Shown here: one piece after another, positions 17,357 through 23,928 of the stretch | Layout: each line of letters begins with the position of its first letter | How positions within the stretch are numbered: position 1 is the first letter of the stretch | DNA from: JAEZVV01 sp036652035 | GTDB taxonomy: Bacteria > Pseudomonadota > Gammaproteobacteria > Burkholderiales > Burkholderiaceae_F | DNA length: 23,928 nt | Direction: 5' to 3' | Assembly: GCA_036652035.1 (NCBI GenBank) | Contig: JAVVWR010000049.1 | Location: 1 to 23,928, forward strand | Notes under the pieces: generated by a model | Database searches by the model: none | Told to the model about the DNA's origin: nothing | Seen by the model: only the letters and a program-made list of their open reading frames with translations | Made by a program: the position numbers and the translations under genes

Positions 17357-18336
17357 CAGCGCCGCTCGGTCTGGTGGATGCGGGCACGGCGCAGGCCGGA
17401 TAGCGGCAAGGGCGCCGGCGGTGTGCCAGCGAGCGCGTTGACGAATGGTGGTGCCGCGAATTCGTCCTTGATGAAATCGACAAAAATGCGGGTGCGCAAA
17501 GGCAGGTGCTTGCGGGCTGGGAAAACGCAATAGATCGCGGTCGGCTCGGCTTCGAACGGGCGCAGCACGCGCACCAATCGGCCACCCGCCAAGTCGGCGC
17601 CGACCTCCCACAACGAACGCCACGCCAGGCCCATGCCAGCGAGCGACCATTCGTGCAGCACGGCGCCGTCGTTGCAGGTGAGCAGGCTGCCGGTGCGCTG
17701 TGGATCAGCGCGGCTGCCGCCCTTGAAACTCCAGCCTCGCTGGGGCGTGGCGCCGTCGTTGAAGCTCAAGCACTGGTGGCGTGCCAGGTCGGCAGGAGTT
17801 TGAGGTTCGCCGCAGCGGCGCAGGTAGTCGGGTGAAGCCACGACCACGCGGCACGCCTCGCCCAGCTTGGTGCGGACCAGGGTTGAATCGGCTTGTTCGC
17901 CAAAGCGGATCGCGCAGTCAAAACCCTCGGCGATCAGATCGCTAACGCGGTCGGACAAATCCAGCGCCACGCTCAGGCGTGGATGACGGCAGACCAGCCG
18001 CGGAATCATTGGCGCGATGTATTGGCGGCCAAATCCCGCAGGGGCGGTGATGCGCAGCTGGCCCGTGGCAGTCTGGCTGCGCGCACTGATTGCGCCTTCG
18101 GCCTCATCGAGATCCCGCAGGATGCGTTGGCAATCCTCCAGGAAAGCGACACCCTCGGCTGTGAGAGTGAGGCTGCGGGTTGTGCGTTGCGTCAATTTGA
18201 TTCCGAGGCGGGCTTCCAAAGCATCGAGCCGCCGCCCTACCATGGCTGGTGCGATCCCCTCGTGGCGAGCTGCCGCGCTTAGACTGCCCTGGCTGGCGAC
18301 GTTGACGAAAGTGGAGATCTGTTTGAATTGATCCAT
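17356..18336 (-). CDS. LysR-family transcriptional regulator, divergent from the dehalogenase-aceB operon
   Basis: The protein is 326 residues. The N-terminal winged helix-turn-helix (about 1-60) reads FVNVASQGSLSAAARHEGIAPAMVGRRLDALEARLGIKLTQR-style with TTRSLTLTAEG after it. The effector domain follows (about 90-300; LRITAPAGFGRQYIAPMIPRL, FDCAIRFGE), of the type common in large betaproteobacterial LysR subgroups. The C-terminal tail is Pro/Arg-rich and longer than usual. No ribosome site precedes the ATG at 18336. Instead one arm of an 11-bp inverted repeat abuts the start, which suggests autorepression. It most likely controls the facing dehalogenase and malate synthase genes. The effector is unknown, and a haloacid, glycolate or glyoxylate is possible. 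Confidence 0.9.
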   Translation of the reverse strand: MDQFKQISTFVNVASQGSLSAAARHEGIAPAMVGRRLDALEARLGIKLTQRTTRSLTLTAEGVAFLEDCQRILRDLDEAEGAISARSQTATGQLRITAPAGFGRQYIAPMIPRLVCRHPRLSVALDLSDRVSDLIAEGFDCAIRFGEQADSTLVRTKLGEACRVVVASPDYLRRCGEPQTPADLARHQCLSFNDGATPQRGWSFKGGSRADPQRTGSLLTCNDGAVLHEWSLAGMGLAWRSLWEVGADLAGGRLVRVLRPFEAEPTAIYCVFPARKHLPLRTRIFVDFIKDEFAAPPFVNALAGTPPAPLPLSGLRRARIHQTERR

Positions 18337-18391
18337 GCGTAAAAGTTTTAAAAGCTGTGATTCCTGAGGTGGAATTGATGACTTTTACGCA
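18336..18391. promoter_or_regulatory. 11-bp inverted repeat, candidate LysR operator
   Basis: TGCGTAAAAGT (18336-18346) and ACTTTTACGCA (18381-18391) are exact reverse complements 34 bases apart in the 80-base gap between the divergent LysR and dehalogenase genes. The left arm overlaps the LysR start codon by one base. The right arm is 26 bases before the dehalogenase ATG. Two separated sites in a divergent gap fit LysR-type binding with DNA bending. A TATACT box (18394-18399) lies just right of the second arm but sits very close to the ribosome site, so its role as -10 is unsure. Confidence 0.6.
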
Positions 18392-18416
18392 AATATACTT
18401 AATTGAGGAGTCAAAA

Positions 18417-19100
18417 ATGACCATTCGCGCCGTGTTGTTCGATGTCTTTGGAACCTTGGTCGACACCAGTGCGGTCAGTCGCCGAGCCGAAGAGTTGTTC
18501 CCTGGCAACGGGATGAAACTCGCCAGCCTGTGGCGTGAGAAGCAATTGGTTTACACCCGCCTGCGTGGTCTGGGGGGGCGCTACGTCAACTTCACCGGTC
18601 TGACCGAAGACGCTCTGATGAGCTCGGCCGACGCCATGCGCTTGCCGCTCGATGCGGCATCCCGCGGTGCTTTGATGCACGAATTTACCCAGTTGCCGAC
18701 CTTTCCCGACGTCTTGCCGGCCTTAAAACGCATGGAAGCGACCGGCGTCACCATGGGCGTGCTGTCCAACGGCGACGCCGCCTTGCTGGAAGAGGTGTTG
18801 CGGGCGGCCGAACTCTCCGACTACCTCGACCTGATTCTCTCGGCCGATCAAGTCCAGACCTACAAGCCCGCTCGTGCGGTCTACGACATGGGCCCACAGA
18901 CGCTCAAGCACCCGGCGAGCGATCTTCTGTTTGTGTCGGCCAATGCCTGGGACGCCGTGGGTGCAGCCTGGGCCGGTTACCAGAGCGTGTGGGTCAACCG
19001 CACCGATATGGCGCCAGAGCGCCTGGGCGCCAATTTTGTCGCTTCCGGCCGCACGCTGGAAACCGCCGCGAAGTACCTCACCGAACACTTCACTCAATAA
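18417..19100 (+). CDS. (S)-2-haloacid dehalogenase (HAD type II)
   Basis: This enzyme hydrolyses L-2-haloacids (or haloacetates) to the hydroxyacid with release of halide. The protein is 227 residues. All residues known to be catalytic in Pseudomonas L-DEX YL are present and shifted by exactly one: D9 (nucleophile), T13, R40, S117, K150, Y156, S174, N176 and D179. Motifs are LFDVFGTLVD, VLSNGD, YKPARAVYD and FVSANAWD. I chose the ATG at 18417 because GAGGAG lies six bases upstream and MTIRAVLFDVFGTL is the family start. An in-frame ATG 20 codons earlier is not family-like. The stop is 12 bases before aceB, so the two are one operon. With chloroacetate the product would be glycolate, one step from glyoxylate, the aceB substrate. 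Confidence 0.88.
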   Translation: MTIRAVLFDVFGTLVDTSAVSRRAEELFPGNGMKLASLWREKQLVYTRLRGLGGRYVNFTGLTEDALMSSADAMRLPLDAASRGALMHEFTQLPTFPDVLPALKRMEATGVTMGVLSNGDAALLEEVLRAAELSDYLDLILSADQVQTYKPARAVYDMGPQTLKHPASDLLFVSANAWDAVGAAWAGYQSVWVNRTDMAPERLGANFVASGRTLETAAKYLTEHFTQ

Positions 19101-19112
19101 CCAGGAGCTGCA

Positions 19113-20696
<1,584 letters not shown>

Positions 20697-20714
20697 TCTT
20701 TGTTCTACCCAAGA

Positions 20715-20741
20715 AGAACGGCGCCCTGCGGGCGCCGTTCT
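20715..20741. terminator. Hairpin between convergent aceB and putP
   Basis: AGAACGGCGCCC (20715-20726) pairs with GGGCGCCGTTCT (20730-20741) around TGC, with AAG and CTT flanks that can extend the stem. It is 18 bases after the aceB stop and 17 bases after the facing putP stop. No long T-run follows, but the position suits a two-way terminator. Confidence 0.75.
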
Positions 20742-20758
20742 CCTTGGGGCAGGGTGCT

Positions 20759-22249
20759 TTACGCCGCGCGCGCGCTCGCGAGTTCTCGCATGCGCGCAAA
20801 GGTGGCCTGCATGCGGGCCGATGGCGCGGGGCTGGCCAGGCTCACGCTCACGATCGCGAGCGTGGCCAGCACAAAGCCCGGCACGATTTCGTAGAGCCCG
20901 AACCAGCCGCCCTGGCGCCACACCAGCACGGTCAGCGCGCCCACCACGATGCCTGCCAGGGCGCCGTTGCGCGTCATGCGTGGCCACAGCAGCGAGAGCA
21001 GGACCACCGGGCCGAAGGCCGCGCCAAAGCCCGCCCAGGCATAGCCCACCAGCGACAGCACGCGGCTCTCCGGGTTGCTCGCGATGCCGATCGCCAGCAG
21101 GGAGATCGCCAGCACCATCATCCGGCCGACCCAGACGAGTTCGGTCTGGCTCGCGTTCTTGCGCAGGAAAGACTTATAAAAGTCCTCGGTCAGCGCCGAC
21201 GAACACACCAGCAGCTGGCAGGAGAGGGTGCTCATCACCGCCGCCAGAATCGCCGACAACAAGATGCCGGCGATCCAGGGGTTGAAGAGCGCCTGGGTGA
21301 GCGAGAGAAAGACCGCTTCCCGATTGGCGGTGACCGGGCCGGCAAGATCGACGTGTTGCGCGAAGTAGGCCGCGCCAAAGAAGCCGATCGCCACTGCGCC
21401 GGCGAGGCAGAAGAACATCCACGCCATGCCGATGCGGCGCGCGTTGGGAATGGTGGCGACCGATTCGGTCGCCATGAAGCGCGCCAGGATGTGCGGTTGG
21501 CCGAAGTAGCCCAGACCCCAGGCGAGCAGAGAAATCACGCCGACCGCGGTTTGGCCGGTGGTCAGGCTCAAGGCGAGCGGGTTGAGCGCCGCGACCTGAT
21601 CGACTGCCGAGCCCAAACCGCCCAACTCGTTCATCACCGCAAATGGCGTGACGACCAGGGCGATGATCATCAGCGCGGCCTGGATCGAGTCGGTCCAGCT
21701 CACCGCCAAAAAGCCGCCGAGAAAGACGTAAGCGATGGTGGCGGCGGCGCCGATCCACAGCGCGGTCTGGTAGTCAAAACCAAAGGTGCTCTCGAACAGC
21801 CGCGCGCCGGCGACCATGCCCGAGGCCGAGTAAATCGTGAAAAAGACCAGGATCACGGCCGCCGAGATCACCCGCAGCCAGCGGCTGCTGTCCTCGAAGC
21901 GGTGGGTGAAGAAGTCGGGCAGGGTCAGCGCGTTGTGGGTGAGCTCGGTGTAGACGCGCAGACGCGCGGCCACCAGGGTCCAGTTGAGCCAGGCGCCAGC
22001 GAGCAGGCCGATCGCGATCCAGCTCTCGGAGATGCCGGCGATGAAGACCGCGCCCGGCAAGCCCATCAACAGCCAGCCACTCATGTCGGAAGCGCCGACC
22101 GACAGCGCGGTGACCACGCTGCCCAGGCTGCGGCCGCCCAGGATGTAGTCGGAAAGATTGTTGGTGTAGCGCCAGGCCACCAGGCCGATGCCGACCATGA
22201 GAGTCAGGTAGGCCGTGAAAGTGATGGTGGTGGGATCGGAGAAGCTCAT
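20759..22249 (-). CDS. putP: Sodium/proline symporter PutP
   Basis: PutP is a solute:sodium symporter family permease for proline uptake in the inner membrane. The protein is 496 residues (E. coli 502). The pattern follows E. coli PutP closely: GASDMSGWLLMGLPGA (with the sodium-site Asp), GISESWIAIGL, NALTLPDFFTHRFED, FFTIYSASGMVAGARLFESTFG, and SWTDSIQAALM. About 13 hydrophobic helices are visible. I chose the ATG at 22249 (MSFSDPTTITFTAYL) because the upstream extension is rich in Arg, His and Cys and not family-like. Its ribosome site is weak (AGGG). No proline dehydrogenase gene is in the window, so it is not in a put operon here. Confidence 0.92.
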   Translation of the reverse strand: MSFSDPTTITFTAYLTLMVGIGLVAWRYTNNLSDYILGGRSLGSVVTALSVGASDMSGWLLMGLPGAVFIAGISESWIAIGLLAGAWLNWTLVAARLRVYTELTHNALTLPDFFTHRFEDSSRWLRVISAAVILVFFTIYSASGMVAGARLFESTFGFDYQTALWIGAAATIAYVFLGGFLAVSWTDSIQAALMIIALVVTPFAVMNELGGLGSAVDQVAALNPLALSLTTGQTAVGVISLLAWGLGYFGQPHILARFMATESVATIPNARRIGMAWMFFCLAGAVAIGFFGAAYFAQHVDLAGPVTANREAVFLSLTQALFNPWIAGILLSAILAAVMSTLSCQLLVCSSALTEDFYKSFLRKNASQTELVWVGRMMVLAISLLAIGIASNPESRVLSLVGYAWAGFGAAFGPVVLLSLLWPRMTRNGALAGIVVGALTVLVWRQGGWFGLYEIVPGFVLATLAIVSVSLASPAPSARMQATFARMRELASARAA

Positions 22250-22488
22250 GAAGGCCCTGGATGTGGCGGGGAAAAGGGCGTGCCTCGACGACGCCGCGAG
22301 CGGCGATCCTAACAAGCAGATTTCCCCGTGGCGGCACGACAGGCAGGGGTTTGCGTGAGCTTGAGTCGCGCTCCGCGGGAAAGTCCGGGGAGTGATGGCC
22401 GCCGTTGGCAACCGGTGTTGTGTCGAGGTCAATCACGTTCGCGCTCAACCTGCTCGCGTTAGCATCGCCCTCGACCCTGGGAGAGGCC

Positions 22489-23907
22489 ATGAATCCGGAC
22501 GACATCCGCTTTGAATTGAACGCCTTGTTCGAGGAGCAGCGCAGCGCGTACTCGCGCGAGCCTTTCCCCGCGTGGGAGGTGCGCGCCGAACGGCTGCGCA
22601 AGCTCAAGTCGATCTTGGTTGAGCATGGTGATGAGATCGCCGCGGCGATCGATTCCGACTTTGGTGGCCGGCCTCACTTTGAAACCCGTCTGGCGGAAAT
22701 TTTTCCTTGCCTGGAAGAAATCAAGAGCGCGCTGCGCCATGGCCGCGGCTGGATGAAGCCGCGCCGTGCCCCGGTCGGCAAATGGTTCCTGCCGGCCACC
22801 GCGAGCGTGCTGCCGCAGCCGCTGGGTGTGGTCGGGATCATCGTGCCGTGGAACTACCCGTTGGTGTTGGCGGTGGGGCCGCTGGTGGCGGCGCTCGCTG
22901 CCGGCAACCGCGCGCTGATCAAGATGAGTGAATTCACGCCCGAGTTCTCGGCGTTGTTTGCGCGGCTGATGGCGGACCGTTTTCCGGCGAGCGAGATCGC
23001 GGTCGTCAACGGCGGGCCGGAAATGGCGGCGGCTTTCAGCCAGCTGCCATTTGACCATCTGCTCTTTACCGGCTCGACCCTGGTCGGGCGCAAGGTGATG
23101 GCCGCGGCGGCGGCCAACCTCACCCCCGTCACGCTCGAGCTCGGCGGCAAGTCGCCAGCGGTGATCGCGCCGGGCTATCCGCTCGCCAAGGCGGTCGAGC
23201 GCATCCTGGTGGGCAAGCTGCTCAACGCCGGCCAGACCTGCATCGCGCCCGACTACGTGCTGGTGCCGCGCGCCCAGGTCGATGCCTTCGTGCAGCAGGC
23301 GCGCGCCACCGCGGCCCGCTTTTACCCCGAGGGTCTCGCTTCGCCCGAGTACTGCAGCGTGGTCAACCCGCGCCAATACGCGCGCCTGACGGGCTATCTG
23401 AGCGCGCTTGAGGGTTCAGGTGCACGGGTCGAGCCGCTGTTTGCCGGCGCCGCTCGCCAGGACGAGGCGCACCGCCTGGCGCCAGTCTTGGTGCTCGATC
23501 CTCCGTTGGGCAGTGCGGTCATGAGCGAAGAGATCTTCGGCCCCTTGCTGCCGGTGATCGCCTACGACGACGCCGACGAAGCGATCGCCTTCATCAACGC
23601 CCGGCCGCGCCCCTTGGCGCTCTATTGGTTCGACCACCAAGCGGCGCGGGTTGAGGCGATGCTGCGCTCGACCCACGCCGGCGGCGTGACGGTCAACGAC
23701 ACGCTGCTTCACATGCCGCAGGACGGTCTGCCTTTTGGCGGCGTCGGACCGGCGGGCATGGGGCACTACCACGGCCGCTGGGGCTTCGAGACCTTCAGCA
23801 AGATGAAGCCCGTGTTTCACCAGGCGCGGCTCAATGGCATGAGCCTGTTTAACCCGCCGTACTCGGATTTCGCCCGCAGGATGTTGGGCTGGATGCAGAA
23901 GTTCTAA
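22489..23907 (+). CDS. Coniferyl-aldehyde-dehydrogenase-like NAD(P)-dependent aldehyde dehydrogenase
   Basis: The protein is 472 residues of the ALDH superfamily, in the short class III/CalB-type group that starts near the N-terminus with a helical segment (FELNALFEEQRSAYSREPFP). The cofactor region reads PWNYPLVLAVGPLVAALAAGN and FTGSTLVGRKV. The catalytic Glu is E217 (LELGGKSP) and the catalytic Cys is C251 (NAGQTCIAPDYVL). The C-terminal FGGVGPAGMGHYHGRWGFETFSKMK is typical of this group. The ATG at 22489 has GGGAG five bases upstream, and an in-frame ATG 28 codons earlier gives a non-family extension. The natural substrate is uncertain: coniferyl or other aromatic or fatty aldehydes. The 239-base gap to divergent putP shows no convincing promoter or RNA structure. 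The stop is 21 bases from the window edge. Confidence 0.88.
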   Translation: MNPDDIRFELNALFEEQRSAYSREPFPAWEVRAERLRKLKSILVEHGDEIAAAIDSDFGGRPHFETRLAEIFPCLEEIKSALRHGRGWMKPRRAPVGKWFLPATASVLPQPLGVVGIIVPWNYPLVLAVGPLVAALAAGNRALIKMSEFTPEFSALFARLMADRFPASEIAVVNGGPEMAAAFSQLPFDHLLFTGSTLVGRKVMAAAAANLTPVTLELGGKSPAVIAPGYPLAKAVERILVGKLLNAGQTCIAPDYVLVPRAQVDAFVQQARATAARFYPEGLASPEYCSVVNPRQYARLTGYLSALEGSGARVEPLFAGAARQDEAHRLAPVLVLDPPLGSAVMSEEIFGPLLPVIAYDDADEAIAFINARPRPLALYWFDHQAARVEAMLRSTHAGGVTVNDTLLHMPQDGLPFGGVGPAGMGHYHGRWGFETFSKMKPVFHQARLNGMSLFNPPYSDFARRMLGWMQKF

Positions 23908-23928
23908 GAGAAAACGGCGCCGATGGGC

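Overview
The window looks like a chromosomal segment of a GC-rich Betaproteobacterium, probably Burkholderiales-like. The reasons are a DUF2863-type protein (a family I know from Betaproteobacteria), the high GC content with GC-ending codons, a FAD oxidase divergent from serA, and the overall gene set. I see no insertion sequence, prophage, CRISPR array, tRNA or rRNA. The window is densely packed core and near-core metabolism, with the interesting material in the intergenic regions.

Layout, left to right. (1) tamB and tamA form a minus-strand pair (115-5876, stop and start overlapping by one base) for outer-membrane and autotransporter assembly. A short convergent fragment may end over the tamB 3' end. 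(2) clpB (6010-8595, +) diverges from tamA behind a good heat-shock (sigma-32-type) promoter and a GC-rich palindromic leader. (3) A DUF2863-like gene (8670-9863, -) is divergent from an MFS exporter that is translationally coupled to rraA (9992-11775, +). (4) aceA, isocitrate lyase (12073-13383, +), has its own promoter and a strong terminator. (5) mdtJ-mdtI (13456-14140, -), a paired SMR spermidine-type exporter, lies behind a long structured leader with a possible 25-codon upstream ORF. (6) A D-2-hydroxyglutarate dehydrogenase-like flavoprotein (14503-15891, -) is divergent from serA (16061-17290, +). (7) A LysR regulator (17356-18336, -) is divergent from an L-2-haloacid dehalogenase and aceB, malate synthase A (18417-20696, +), across an 11-bp inverted repeat. 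(8) putP (20759-22249, -) is divergent from a coniferyl-aldehyde-dehydrogenase-like ALDH (22489-23907, +).

How the genes may work together. Both glyoxylate-shunt enzymes, aceA and aceB, are present but in separate transcription units. The dehalogenase just upstream of aceB could supply glycolate, hence glyoxylate, from haloacetates, so LysR-dehalogenase-aceB reads as a small C2-assimilation unit. SerA and the flavoprotein fit the known coupling in which SerA side-reduces 2-oxoglutarate to D-2-hydroxyglutarate and the flavoprotein reoxidises it.

The most novel-looking element is the mdtJI leader (about 14141-14314, read leftward). It has a good sigma-70 promoter, an upstream reading frame whose stop codon lies just before one arm of a 9-bp long-range stem, and the mdtJ Shine-Dalgarno in the other arm. 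Two further hairpins lie inside, so the whole folds on paper as a three-way junction. This resembles a translational riboregulator. A TTTTACGCA motif is shared between the mdtJI promoter and the LysR/dehalogenase intergenic region.
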